Positions 54,519 to 63,066 of a stretch of 64,000 nucleotides of DNA are shown one piece after another. Position 1 is the first letter of the stretch; every line of letters begins with the position of its first letter. Made by a program: the position numbers and the translations under genes. Under the pieces are notes generated by a model. The model searched no databases. It saw only the letters and a program-made list of their open reading frames with translations, and was not told the DNA's origin. The stretch comes from Candidatus Gastranaerophilales bacterium (GTDB taxonomy: Bacteria > Cyanobacteriota > Vampirovibrionia > Gastranaerophilales > Gastranaerophilaceae). The DNA is taken from contig CALVAO010000008.1 of assembly GCA_944325515.1 (NCBI GenBank), positions 28,899-92,898 on the forward strand, in the 5' to 3' direction.

Positions 54519-55178
54519 ATGACATTAACATTATTGGATTTGTACAATGCTGCCGCTACTCAAGAATGGTCAATGTATGATAATGAGGCGATGTCAGATA
54601 ATGAATTTGAGCAGTCACTTGTCCTTGCTTTAAATAAAGCTGTACAGGAAATATTGTATTCTTATCCGTTCAAATTTCGTGAATGCACGCATGTTATATT
54701 GACAACGAGCGGCGAAGCTTCTTATGAAATACCGAAAGGTATTATCAATATGGATGGAGCAGGAAATTACTGCGTCAAAATTAATTCAAAATATCTAAAG
54801 CTCGCTGATAACTCTAAAACTTTAGAATCAAAAACCGGTGTTCCGGAAATGTTTTACACGACAGGGGATAAAATAATTTTCTATCCGACTCCTCAAGAAA
54901 AATTTATGGTCACAATAGAATATACAACTCTTGCAATTGGCACAAACATTGAAAACGAAGAAATTTTTATACTCAAAAATGATGACGACACTATTTCTGT
55001 CCCCGAGCATCTGGAAGAATTACTAAAAAATGCCGTTGTATCAAGAGCAATGCTTAATTCTATTGCTTCTGAATCTGATGAAAATTATTCTGCGTATAAG
55101 AAACAATCTGAAACCGCATATAGGTTATTAATAAAATATTCAAAGGGGGTGGGGGTTGATAAATCTGTAAAATTTTAA
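54519..55178 (+). CDS. Head-tail adaptor, P22 gp4-like
   Basis: 219 residues: MTLTLLDLYNAAATQEWSMYDNEAMSDNEFEQSLVLALNKAVQEILYSYPFKFRE, a helical start typical of gp4-type tail accessory factors. TTGDKIIFYPTPQEKFMVTIEYTTLAI and LLKNAVVSRAMLNSIASE follow. It would join the portal to the tail tube. The ATG at 54519 sits 5 nt after AGGAGG; an ATG seven codons upstream would place that site inside the gene. Confidence 0.72.
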   Translation: MTLTLLDLYNAAATQEWSMYDNEAMSDNEFEQSLVLALNKAVQEILYSYPFKFRECTHVILTTSGEASYEIPKGIINMDGAGNYCVKINSKYLKLADNSKTLESKTGVPEMFYTTGDKIIFYPTPQEKFMVTIEYTTLAIGTNIENEEIFILKNDDDTISVPEHLEELLKNAVVSRAMLNSIASESDENYSAYKKQSETAYRLLIKYSKGVGVDKSVKF

Positions 55179-55202
55179 TAATTATAGTATAATAAATTTA
55201 TC

Positions 55203-55970
55203 ATGGAAAAGCGAGTTAAAATTAATATATTGGGCTTAAAAATTGTATTAAAAAATCCGTTTGCAATATCAAATAATCAAATATTTTTAACCAAAAACGG
55301 CAAGACAAAGCGCTTATTCTTTGTAAAAGGCTTAAAGCTTAAATATTATGGCGGGAATAACCGGATTGAATTTATAGACAAAATTCCACGAATGAAGAAT
55401 GTAAAAATTCTTTGCGGTGAAAACTGTAAAATTCAAATAGGCTCGAGCGATTATACAATTAAAAACTTGGAGATAAATGCAAGGGCTGAAAACTCGGTTT
55501 TAGAAATTGGAAAGAATTTTTCTGTAGAATCCGGCTGTATCGACTTTCACGGAGAGCCGAATTTAAGAGTCAAAATCGGAAATGACTGCCAGTTCGGGTG
55601 TGATATTCGTTTTGATCCTGCAGACGGGCATACAATGTATAATGCAGATAACAAAGAAATTTTAAACACTCCGCAAAATATTGAAATCGGTAATCATGTC
55701 TGGTTATGCAGAAATGTGTCTGTATTAAAGGGAACTTGCATACCGGATAATTGCGTTGCCGGTATGGGTAGTATCGTAACTGGCAGATTTCAAGAAGAAG
55801 GACGATTAATTGCAGGAATACCGGCAAAACAAATTGACTCCGAAAAATACAAAAAAATTAATTGGACACGTATGCCCAATAAATCGTTTCTTGAATGTAA
55901 CACAATACATATTGTGTTACATTCAACTTTCTTATTTGCGCCTAAAACTACTATTAATATTGCTTTTTAG
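55203..55970 (+). CDS. Hexapeptide-repeat acyltransferase, 3' end altered by a mobile element
   Basis: 255 residues. The left-handed beta-helix appears as repeats such as ENSVLEIGKNFSVESGCIDFHG and LRVKIGNDCQFGCDIRF, then PQNIEIGNHVWLCRNVSVLKGTCIPDNCVAGMGSIVT and AGIPAKQI. These fit acetyltransferases of surface-polysaccharide synthesis, with the catalytic His in ADGHTMY. The last 26 residues (from LECNTIHIVLHST) are encoded by the palindrome at 55896 and the element behind it. TATAAT lies 9 nt before ATG, so the mRNA is almost leaderless. It is host-type cargo inside the virion block. Confidence 0.78.
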   Translation: MEKRVKINILGLKIVLKNPFAISNNQIFLTKNGKTKRLFFVKGLKLKYYGGNNRIEFIDKIPRMKNVKILCGENCKIQIGSSDYTIKNLEINARAENSVLEIGKNFSVESGCIDFHGEPNLRVKIGNDCQFGCDIRFDPADGHTMYNADNKEILNTPQNIEIGNHVWLCRNVSVLKGTCIPDNCVAGMGSIVTGRFQEEGRLIAGIPAKQIDSEKYKKINWTRMPNKSFLECNTIHIVLHSTFLFAPKTTINIAF

Positions 55971-56324
55971 GGCTGTACTTTTCTTTCTCTTTTGTTGCGA
56001 AGAAAAAGAGAAAGAAAAGTACCAAAAGAAAGAGAAAAAACGCTCCTGTTTCCTATGCCCTTACGGGCATTGAGGCTATTTTTGTTAAAACCTTTGCCGC
56101 TTAACCGGTAAACCGGTTCTATTTCGCTCACTATCAATGCTTACGCATCACGTTCGCGGCGCAAGCTTTGTAAACTCTGTGTTTAGATAGCTATGCAATG
56201 TGTATTTGTGTGTTAAATATAGAAGACAGCCACTTCTTTTTGAGATTACCCTTTCCCTGCATCTGAAAACTTGCATCTGGATTGGTTTTTAGCCCTAATG
56301 TAACACAATATGTATTGTGTTACA
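55896..56324 (+). mobile_element. About 430-bp element bounded by identical palindromes (copy 1)
   Basis: Both ends (55896-55921 and 56299-56324) are the palindrome TGTAACACAATA + centre + its complement. The interior has a large hairpin (ACTTTTCTTTCTC... near 55977-56022), a GCCCTTACGGGC stem, and a conserved core TTTCGCTCACTATC-AAT-GCTTACGCATCACGTTCG at about 56127-56155. The same arrangement, inverted, is at 63067-63494. It carries no gene. Confidence 0.75.
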
Positions 56325-56370
56325 TTCAATGTAATTTAATTTATAAAGACTATGTTCAGAATAAGCAAAA

Positions 56371-56396
56371 AAAAGCCCCTAAATCGGGGCTGAAAC
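56371..56396 (-). terminator. Intrinsic terminator for the minus-strand small gene
   Basis: On the minus strand AGCCCCGATTTAGGGGCT is followed by eight Ts. It ends the transcript that starts above 56889 and leaves a 3' untranslated part of about 200 nt. Confidence 0.8.
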
Positions 56397-56442
56397 TTTA
56401 GTAAGATGTAAGATTATATAAGAGAGTGTGTTATTAATTAAA

Positions 56443-56605
56443 TTTAGTAGTTTTATTAATGTCTGCCGACCAAATACCTACGTGCGTAGCTCCGAGGTTA
56501 TAGTCAGATATGTAGTTTTCACTTTGAGGCAGACTTGTCGTTTGAATTCTCTTTAGTAGTTTTACTAATGTCTGCCGACCAAATGTCTACGTGCGTAGCA
56601 CCTAG
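56443..56605 (-). repeat. Two direct 55-bp repeats in the 3' region of a small gene
   Basis: 56443-56497 and 56551-56605 are 55-bp copies with few differences, sharing TTTTA(T/C)TAATGTCTGCCGACC and the palindrome CTACGTGCGTAG. The second copy overlaps the stop codon of the 56602 gene. Both lie in its transcript before the terminator, so they may be RNA-level control elements. Confidence 0.7.
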
Positions 56606-56889
56606 GCGATGAAGTTGTTGCCGAATCTGTTAGCACCGTAGAAGAAAGATTCGCGCATAACCTGTTGCAGATTTCTTTTTCTAGTAATTTTGTTGCCGAC
56701 TCTGGTGTTAGCGATATCTTCAACAGATTTTTGGTAGCAGGATGTTACAAGAGATGTGATATATTTTGAAACAGCAGTTTCTTTTTCAGCTTCTTCCGGA
56801 GCAACTGTTTCTACAGCATCAAATTCATTAAAGAAGTTATTGATTGCTTCAATTTCTTTATTTTTGATTGTTTCAGTTGTAAATAACAT
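56602..56889 (-). CDS. Small protein of unknown function
   Basis: 95 residues, helical: MLFTTETIKNKEIEAINNFFNEFDAVETVAPEEAEKETAVSKYITSLVTSCYQKSVEDIANTRVG, then a basic stretch (NKITRKRNLQQVMRESFF). AAGGAG precedes ATG by 9 nt. It is not a phage structural type I know. Codon use looks optimised. With a strong terminator and repeats in its 3' region it is probably a well-expressed host gene. Confidence 0.6.
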   Translation of the reverse strand: MLFTTETIKNKEIEAINNFFNEFDAVETVAPEEAEKETAVSKYITSLVTSCYQKSVEDIANTRVGNKITRKRNLQQVMRESFFYGANRFGNNFIA

Positions 56890-57049
56890 CTAGCTGCTCT
56901 CCTTAAATATCTCTTATGTATATATAAAGTATTTAAGTTTTCAAAAATTGCCTTTTTTTGTTGGTTTTGTTAAGTTTTGTAACATTGAATTTATTTTTTT
57001 GGTAAATTTGTAATATTTCTTTATGCATATACAGGTTCAAATAGAGCTG

Positions 57050-57871
57050 TCAAAACAATTCATCATCAATTTTATCGGAAAATATTCTCATTTTGTCACA
57101 ATAGTTATTGCCGGATTTATCAAATACATTTTTAAAATCTTTGTTCATAGAAAAACCATAACAATGTTTAATATTCATCGGACAACATAAGTTATCGAAA
57201 TTACCTATTACTAAAAAAGAATTTTTATCTATTTTTTTAGAAAGATTTTGAGCAAATATATCACTTGTTTTCCATAAATATGGCCAACAGTTTCTACAGA
57301 AGATTAAGTTATTTTTATCGGGGATTTTTTCTACATAAGTATTTACATCTTCTGTTATGAAAATAACTTTATCTTGTAACACCGGTTTTGTTTTAAACTT
57401 AGTCAAAAGTTCTTGATTTTCGGAGCTGCCTATTTTGTCGGACAAAAAAGTTTGGCTGGTGCGTTCAAAAAATTTATTAAGTTGGTTTCCTGTATATTTA
57501 TTAATTCTTGATTCGTCTTTTGCTGATAAATTCATAAAACCTTTTCTTGCATTTCTTGTAATTGTTTTATCAAAATCAACTGCTGTGATAGGAAAGTATT
57601 TTTTTGCACCTTCTACTCCGAGTTTTGAAATTAATATCATTGCAATACTGTAGGCTTCCGAACCATCTGATGCGGCAAGAGAAAATACGTTTACTTTCGG
57701 AGTATTCCGGTATTTTTCAATTATATGATTAAAAAACTTATTCCATTGAAGTCCTTTGACAAAAAAATACGTAGAAGCTTCATAACAATCTCCGAGAATA
57801 TAGCCCGGTTTTATAACTTTCCTATATGAAGTTTTAAAATTTATTGTATTGTATTGATTATTAATTCTCAT
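57050..57871 (-). CDS. CheR-like SAM-dependent methyltransferase
   Basis: About 273 residues. The SAM-binding start VFSLAASDGSEAYSIAMILIS corresponds to the CheR motif (WSAxCSTGEEPYSIAM). Then ITAVDFDKTITRNARKGF and later LIFCRNCWPYLWKTSDIFAQNL (CheR: DLIFCRNVxIYF). CheR methylates glutamates of chemoreceptors; here there is no adjacent receptor or CheB, so the target may be different. ATG 57871 begins MRINNQYNTINFKTSYR; an upstream TTG (57940) is possible. Confidence 0.68.
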   Translation of the reverse strand: MRINNQYNTINFKTSYRKVIKPGYILGDCYEASTYFFVKGLQWNKFFNHIIEKYRNTPKVNVFSLAASDGSEAYSIAMILISKLGVEGAKKYFPITAVDFDKTITRNARKGFMNLSAKDESRINKYTGNQLNKFFERTSQTFLSDKIGSSENQELLTKFKTKPVLQDKVIFITEDVNTYVEKIPDKNNLIFCRNCWPYLWKTSDIFAQNLSKKIDKNSFLVIGNFDNLCCPMNIKHCYGFSMNKDFKNVFDKSGNNYCDKMRIFSDKIDDELF

Positions 57872-57940
57872 ACTTTTATAAAAATTGTGAAAAAAATTTT
57901 TGCTAAAAATAGATGAAGTCGAGGCGGGTATGGTGCGCAA

Positions 57941-58172
57941 GTGTGTGCACCTACAAATTGTCGCAATTTTGATGATAAGTATATAGTATTAATCAATTAG
58001 AATATAAATAAAATCGATACATGTTTAGGGTGCAAATTTTTGCACCAAATATTTTTTATAAACAAATACACGTGGGCAATGGTAGACTTTTATTTAAAGA
58101 GGCTTTGCACACATTTCTTATTCACCCGGTCACTTAATCACTTAGTCACTTCAAAAAAAGAAAGGAGTATAA
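57941..58172. repeat. Spacer with a GGTGCAAATTTTTGCACC hairpin
   Basis: Hairpin at about 58029-58046 followed by ATAAACAAATACACG, the same family as near 14.0, 42.9 and 62.6 kb. GAAAGGAG at 58160-58167 serves the next gene. Confidence 0.65.
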
Positions 58173-59717
58173 ATGCAGCAAACTGCGTTAATTTGTAACA
58201 ATTTTTCGGGAATAAACAGAAGTTCTTCAGTTTATTCCTCGTCATTAATTACTGCCTCTGATATACAAAACGTTGAATTATTTGCAACAGAGGTTAATTC
58301 CGGAGTCGGCATAAGAACTGCAAAAGGAAACAGTGCCGTTTGTGATATGATTCCCGCAGACGAGCGGGTTATTAACATTTTTGAAAGTGTACAAAAGGGA
58401 GAAACTTACTTTTTTGTACATACTGAAAGTGCGGCAGAAGGAAAAATTTATTTATTTTCAGTTAGTGCAAAAACACTAACATTAAAGGTTTCCGGTTTAT
58501 CAGTAACTTCAAAATCGTGTGCTTCTGATGTTTCTCAAGGCTGGTCAGATTTGTGGGTGTTTTCTAATTCTGAGGAAATGCTTTCCATTGAGCTTGGAAA
58601 ATACAACGATGAAGGCGCACTTGATGAAATTGTAATGATGGAGCTCAAAGATGCAGATAATAGAACGGTTAAAGGTCTTGGTATTGTAATTTTTGCCGGA
58701 AGGCTCTGGGTTTTTAATCAACAGATTTTATGGTATTCTCAGCAGGAAAATATTTATGACTTTTCAACTTCTTCTGCAGAACTTTCAACCTCTGCCGGAT
58801 ACATTGAATTTGTCAAAGACATTACGGCTATATATCCATATTTAGGTACACTTGCAGTATTTCATGCAAATTCTTCCTGTTTAATATCTGTTGAAGAAGA
58901 TAGCGGTTCTTTTTATAAGACTATGGACTCTCCGGGCGGCTGTGCCGGCTATAATGCGCTTGTATTTCATGGAACCGAGTTATATTTTTATGACAATACA
59001 AAGAAAGGCGTTTTTTGCTTTAGGCAAATTATTAACGGTGATAAGACTCTCGGAGAAAATATTGCATTTGATATTCAAGAAGAGCTGTTTAATATATCAT
59101 CCGCAAAACTTCAGGATATTAAAACTCTATCGGTTGTAACAGCTGACAGAAACGAAGTCTGGATGCTTTTGCCGGACGAAGATGCGAATTATTCGACTAT
59201 TGCTATTTATGATTATCTTAGAAAATCCTGGGTAAAAAGAAAGTCACAAAAAATTAACTGTTTTGCAATCATCGGTGGAATTTTGTATTCAGCCGGAAGC
59301 AAGATATATGAAGAATATTCTTCGTCAACGTTTGACGGACAATTTATTGAATCATTTTACAAATGCACGCCGTTAAATCTTGGATATGAAAATTCTAAAA
59401 AAGTTTTTGCCAAACCACCAAGAGTAACACTGGATATGTATTACAGCAACAATTTCTATATTGAATACACAAAAGATTATGATTGTTTTTCGACTAAAAC
59501 ACGTCATATAAAAATATCATATTTAAGGAAGGCGCTGTATTTTGATATTGGTCATTGGGATTATACATACTATTCGGATAAAGATATCAGTGTAATAAGG
59601 AAACTACCCTCTGCTATTTTCAGAACTCTTCAGATGACATTCTTAACAAAAGAAAAAGGTGATGAATTCTGTATAAGAAATATTGAGTTTGGCAAAATCA
59701 AATCTAAAGCAATTTAA
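58173..59717 (+). CDS. Phage tail protein, P22 gp10-like
   Basis: 514 residues, beta-rich throughout, with repeated W/Y/F strands (GWSDLWVFSNSEEMLSIEL, GRLWVFNQQILWYSQQENIYDFS, YLGTLAVFHANSSCLISVEE, NALVFHGTELYFYDNTKKGVFCF). The layout of a propeller-like head and length of about 500 match podoviral tail stabilisation/hub proteins (gp10 type) that sit below the gp4 adaptor. ATG follows GAAAGGAG. Confidence 0.68.
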   Translation: MQQTALICNNFSGINRSSSVYSSSLITASDIQNVELFATEVNSGVGIRTAKGNSAVCDMIPADERVINIFESVQKGETYFFVHTESAAEGKIYLFSVSAKTLTLKVSGLSVTSKSCASDVSQGWSDLWVFSNSEEMLSIELGKYNDEGALDEIVMMELKDADNRTVKGLGIVIFAGRLWVFNQQILWYSQQENIYDFSTSSAELSTSAGYIEFVKDITAIYPYLGTLAVFHANSSCLISVEEDSGSFYKTMDSPGGCAGYNALVFHGTELYFYDNTKKGVFCFRQIINGDKTLGENIAFDIQEELFNISSAKLQDIKTLSVVTADRNEVWMLLPDEDANYSTIAIYDYLRKSWVKRKSQKINCFAIIGGILYSAGSKIYEEYSSSTFDGQFIESFYKCTPLNLGYENSKKVFAKPPRVTLDMYYSNNFYIEYTKDYDCFSTKTRHIKISYLRKALYFDIGHWDYTYYSDKDISVIRKLPSAIFRTLQMTFLTKEKGDEFCIRNIEFGKIKSKAI

Positions 59718-59730
59718 GAAAGGAGTAAAA

Positions 59731-60333
59731 ATGGGAAAAAAATCAAACAAAACAACTACAACTTATGGAAACACAACAACAAAAAATCCGTATGCAACAG
59801 CAAGTACTAATAATTCAGGAACCACGGCTTCTCTAAATTCCGGTACAGCTCTGGATAGCGTATATAATTTTGTAAACAAGAACATGAATTCTCTTCTGGA
59901 TGAATACTTAAATCCTACTTTGAACTCAACAACCAATCAAGCAAAATTAAATGCATATACAACTGCACTTAATAATGAAACAACCAAAAATTTAGAAAAT
60001 AATATTATTAATCCTCTTTCAAACAGGAATATGATACGCTCATCGCAGGCTACGGATTTGTATAAAAACTTATCTGACACAGCAACTAATTCTTTGTCTT
60101 CATATATAAATGAATTACTTGCCGAATCACAGGAAAACAGTGCAAGTATGTTAAATAATTTATTGTCTGCTTATATGCAAGGGTATAATGTAATCTCTGA
60201 CATGCAGCAGCAATCACTTGCAACAAGCAAAGGAAATGCGACAACAACTTCGGAATCAAATACAGGTTCCGGAATAGGAACAGCCCAGCTCACAAATCTT
60301 ATCGGTAATTTAGCGAAAATACTGGCAGGATAA
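59731..60333 (+). CDS. Phage virion protein, Thr/Asn/Ser-rich
   Basis: 200 residues. The low-complexity start (KTTTTYGNTTTKNPYATASTNNSGTTAS) is followed by helices (LDSVYNFVNKNMNSLLDEYLNPTLN, TNSLSSYINELLAESQ) and a Gly-rich end. Position after the tail hub and composition recall ejection or tail-tip proteins; no family is recognised. ATG 59731 follows AAAGGAG; the longer reading from 59683 overlaps the tail gene. Confidence 0.6.
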   Translation: MGKKSNKTTTTYGNTTTKNPYATASTNNSGTTASLNSGTALDSVYNFVNKNMNSLLDEYLNPTLNSTTNQAKLNAYTTALNNETTKNLENNIINPLSNRNMIRSSQATDLYKNLSDTATNSLSSYINELLAESQENSASMLNNLLSAYMQGYNVISDMQQQSLATSKGNATTTSESNTGSGIGTAQLTNLIGNLAKILAG

Positions 60334-60343
60334 AGGAGAAAAT

Positions 60344-60604
60344 ATGGACATTCAATTTTTATACAAATATGCACCCATTTTACTTGTAATTATTGCAGTA
60401 ATTTTTCAATACAACCTTTTTGTAACTCCGGAAATGCTTGAACATACTCATAGAGAAATATTAACGGAAGTTGCTCAAGTTTATATTACAAAATCGGAAT
60501 TCGGAAATATGAAAGAACAAATGGTTGATATAAATAAAAAGCTGGATAAAATTTATGACACACTAATTAATGAAAGGAGTTCAGATGGCATTAACCGAAA
60601 TTGA
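60344..60604 (+). CDS. Small membrane-anchored coiled-coil protein, holin/spanin-like candidate
   Basis: 86 residues: an N-terminal hydrophobic helix (YAPILLVIIAVIFQYNLFV) then a charged coiled coil (FGNMKEQMVDINKKLDKIYDTL). This topology is common among phage accessory lysis proteins, but also among tail-assembly helpers. AAAGGAG precedes ATG. It overlaps the fibre gene by 20 bp. Confidence 0.55.
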   Translation: MDIQFLYKYAPILLVIIAVIFQYNLFVTPEMLEHTHREILTEVAQVYITKSEFGNMKEQMVDINKKLDKIYDTLINERSSDGINRN

Positions 60605-61145
60605 ATATGGTTCGTTAGCTTCTTCCGAGGTAATGAACAATAATTTTAATTATCTTGATAATCGTATAAATACGGTATCAGAAACAATTCAATCCGCAAC
60701 GGATGATATTAATACAGATATTGCATCAATAAATACTTCTATTACTTCAATAGAAGATGATGTAGAAGAAAATACTACATCAATAAATTCTCTTCAATCA
60801 ACAATTCAGTCAATAGCAGCAGGCGGCGCTTATGTTACAACATATAGAAACGGCACTTCCTGGTATCGGGAATATTTTTCAAACGCAAACAAGACAACCA
60901 GAATCTGGCTGGAACAGGGCGGACAAACAGGTGGTGATGTAGGAAGCATAACACTTGTTAAATCTTTTTCAAACTCATCATATTTTATAACAGCCTGCAG
61001 TATTGTCCGACGTATCGGCGGCTGGGATTTTCAAGCTGTAGACAGACAAAATAATCGTTTTACTGCAACCCACGGCTACAGTAATGTCGGCAGTACATAT
61101 ACTAATTGGCCAAGCGGCACTGTCTGGTATGCGTGTGGAGTATAA
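60585..61145 (+). CDS. Tail fibre with gp53-like receptor-binding end
   Basis: 186 residues. The N-terminal part is a trimeric coiled coil (NTVSETIQSATDDINTDIASINTSITSIEDDVEENTTSINSLQSTI). The C-terminal 100 residues form a beta sandwich: TTRIWLEQGGQTG, ITLVKSFSNSSYFITACSI and a WYACGV end, the pattern of gp53-like fibre tips. It would recognise the host surface, perhaps the polysaccharide made by the cluster at 1-6.7 kb. ATG 60585 follows AAAGGAG. Confidence 0.75.
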   Translation: MALTEIEYGSLASSEVMNNNFNYLDNRINTVSETIQSATDDINTDIASINTSITSIEDDVEENTTSINSLQSTIQSIAAGGAYVTTYRNGTSWYREYFSNANKTTRIWLEQGGQTGGDVGSITLVKSFSNSSYFITACSIVRRIGGWDFQAVDRQNNRFTATHGYSNVGSTYTNWPSGTVWYACGV

Positions 61146-61164
61146 ATATAGAAAGGGCAAAAAA

Positions 61165-61656
61165 ATGAGCTATAAATTAGAAAAACCATATACTGATATG
61201 CAAAGAGCTGATTTCATTGTTCAGTATAATCATAATATGGGATTAAACATTGAAGAAACAGAAAACGCTATTTATGCATTACTTGAGAACGAATATATTA
61301 ACGAAGCCGGCGAAGCAGCAGTTGATTCAAACTACGCGATAGAGAAGGCTCAAAAAAGACAGCAAATTTTTGAACAGGAATTTTTTCAAACTTCACTTGG
61401 CTGGATAAGACGTAAAGTAAATATGCAGGATGGAAGTAAAAAGGATTTTCTTTCGGATTTACTGTTACAAATCAAAGCAGGACTTGAATTAGGTCAGAAT
61501 GTACAAATTATTACGTATTCACTTCCGGATTTTACACAGGAAATAACCGAAGAATATATGCTTACTCTGCAGACAAGAAAAAATGCGACATTACAATTTA
61601 TTCAAGAATGTTTGATGCAAACAGTTGCGGATTTTATGGGGGAGGAAGCTGAGTAA
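61165..61656 (+). CDS. Phage tail-region protein of unknown function
   Basis: 163 residues, mostly helical: YKLEKPYTDMQRADFIVQYNHNMGLNIEETENAIYALLENEYI, then QTSLGWIRRKVNMQDGSKKDFLSDLLLQIKAGLELG. Location right behind the fibre suggests a fibre-assembly chaperone. GAAAGGG precedes ATG 61165; a longer frame would overlap the fibre by 62 bp. Confidence 0.6.
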   Translation: MSYKLEKPYTDMQRADFIVQYNHNMGLNIEETENAIYALLENEYINEAGEAAVDSNYAIEKAQKRQQIFEQEFFQTSLGWIRRKVNMQDGSKKDFLSDLLLQIKAGLELGQNVQIITYSLPDFTQEITEEYMLTLQTRKNATLQFIQECLMQTVADFMGEEAE

Positions 61657-61659
61657 AAA

Positions 61660-62112
61660 ATGATTGAATGGTATTCTAATTCTAAAGCTGGAATCTTCTT
61701 TGATACGATTCCGTATGTTGCAATACGTTATGTTGTTCCGTTTATTTCAAATGAAGAAATAAAATCTGTTGAAAAATACCCGTTTATCAATAAAAAAACT
61801 TTAAATGTTCGTCTTGTTGATTATAAAAAATCAAAGACCTATAATTTTCAAATCCCCAAGGGCTATTGTTATGACGGCGCAACAATACCGAAACTATTTT
61901 GGAGGGTAATAGGCTCAAACACAGATAATCAGTTTTTAATAGCGGCGTTAATACATGATGTATTATGTGAAAATCACAGTTATGTAGATAATGACAGAAG
62001 ATTTTCAACAGAGGTGTTTAATGCTTTGTTGGAAGCTAGTGACGTAAATGCATTCAAGCGTTTTTTAATGAAAACATCAGTTAATTTGTTTCAATGTTTT
62101 TGTAACTGGTAA
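61660..62112 (+). CDS. DUF1353 family phage protein
   Basis: 150 residues. FQIPKGYCYDGATIPKLFWRVIG, then LIAALIHDVLCENHSYVDNDRRFSTEVFNALLEASDVNAFKRFLM is the DUF1353 signature (DGAS-IP...HD...). The HD pair could bind metal, but no activity is known to me. It is the last virion-type gene; its frame starts 3 bp after the previous stop. Confidence 0.78.
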   Translation: MIEWYSNSKAGIFFDTIPYVAIRYVVPFISNEEIKSVEKYPFINKKTLNVRLVDYKKSKTYNFQIPKGYCYDGATIPKLFWRVIGSNTDNQFLIAALIHDVLCENHSYVDNDRRFSTEVFNALLEASDVNAFKRFLMKTSVNLFQCFCNW

Positions 62113-62330
62113 GGGTTTTTATCTTCATTTTTTCTTCTTTGCTGCAATGCAAAGAAGAAAAAACGAAGCAAAAAAGAAGAAACGAGCTTTTGTTTTCTAC
62201 GCCCTTGCGGGCGTTTAGTTGAATGGATGCAGCGGGTAAACCCGCACTCTTACACTCACTATCGTTATGCTTGCGCATAACACGTTCGCGGTGCTTACGA
62301 TGTTCATGGGATGAGGTTAGAATATTTAAT
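62113..62330 (+). repeat. Diverged relative of the 430-bp element, no palindromic ends
   Basis: Same order of parts as the two complete elements: a hairpin TTTTTTCTTCTTTGC-TG-CAATGCAAAGAAG at about 62140, then CGCCCTTGCGGGCG, a GCGGGTAAACCCGC stem and CACTCACTATCGTTATGCTTGCGCATAACACGTTCGCGG as core. No TGTAACACAATA palindrome flanks it. It starts at the DUF1353 stop codon. Confidence 0.65.
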
Positions 62331-63066
62331 TATTTTAAGCCTTGTAATCTTACAATAATATGACACACAACCTTCTTCTCCGGATGGTGAGCGGATTGGC
62401 AGACGGACGGGGGTAAAGGGGTAAATAATATTAGTCCGGATAGCGAACAGACGAAACCGGCAAGATAGTTTAGGCTTAAAGACTGAACTCCAAGAGCGTG
62501 GAACGTTACAAATGTTTTGCGCGAGCTCCTTCCCTGGATGGGGAAGGTTGGGATGGGGTGAGACTTGGCGGTTTAAATTAGTTTAATTAATAAATATAAA
62601 AAGTAGGTCAAGCATGTGTAGGGTGCAAATTTTTGCACCAATATTTTTCATAAACAAATATTATGTAATATTGCGACACTAAAACATGTTAACCCCTCTC
62701 CCTAACCCTCTCCCACAAGGAGCGAGGGGATAAAAGAAGATAAAAAAAGCTTTTGTGTGGCAAGCTACACACTACTAAAAAACAAATTGGCTAAGACACC
62801 CTCGTCTGATACCATCCTAACAATTGTGTGTCATCTTGAAAGCGTAGAAAATCGGGGGTAAATGAGGGGTAAAGGAATGAGAGGAGTAAGTAATATTTTC
62901 TTCCTTTTACCCCCGATTTTCAAGCTGTTCAAGAGCTTACAAATTAAAAGGTATAATTCTCAGCTGGTAAGATGCTGAAATGCACCTCTATTTATATACA
63001 CATACTTCATCTCTTTTTTATCACTTGACGGCTATTCAGCATGACAGTTAAAAAAAATAACTCTAA
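62331..63066. repeat. Gene-free stretch with mixed repeats
   Basis: No gene in 736 bp. Contains GGTGCAAATTTTTGCACC at about 62624-62641, the CCCTCTCCCTAACCCTCTCC member at 62693-62730, and an inverted pair AAAATCGGGGGTAAA (62849-62863) and TTTACCCCCGATTTT (62907-62921). Confidence 0.65.

Noticed and set aside
4580..62730. CRISPR array
   Set aside because: The repeated CCCTCTCCC and GGTGCAA motifs are dispersed singly over tens of kilobases with no regular spacers, and no cas genes are present.
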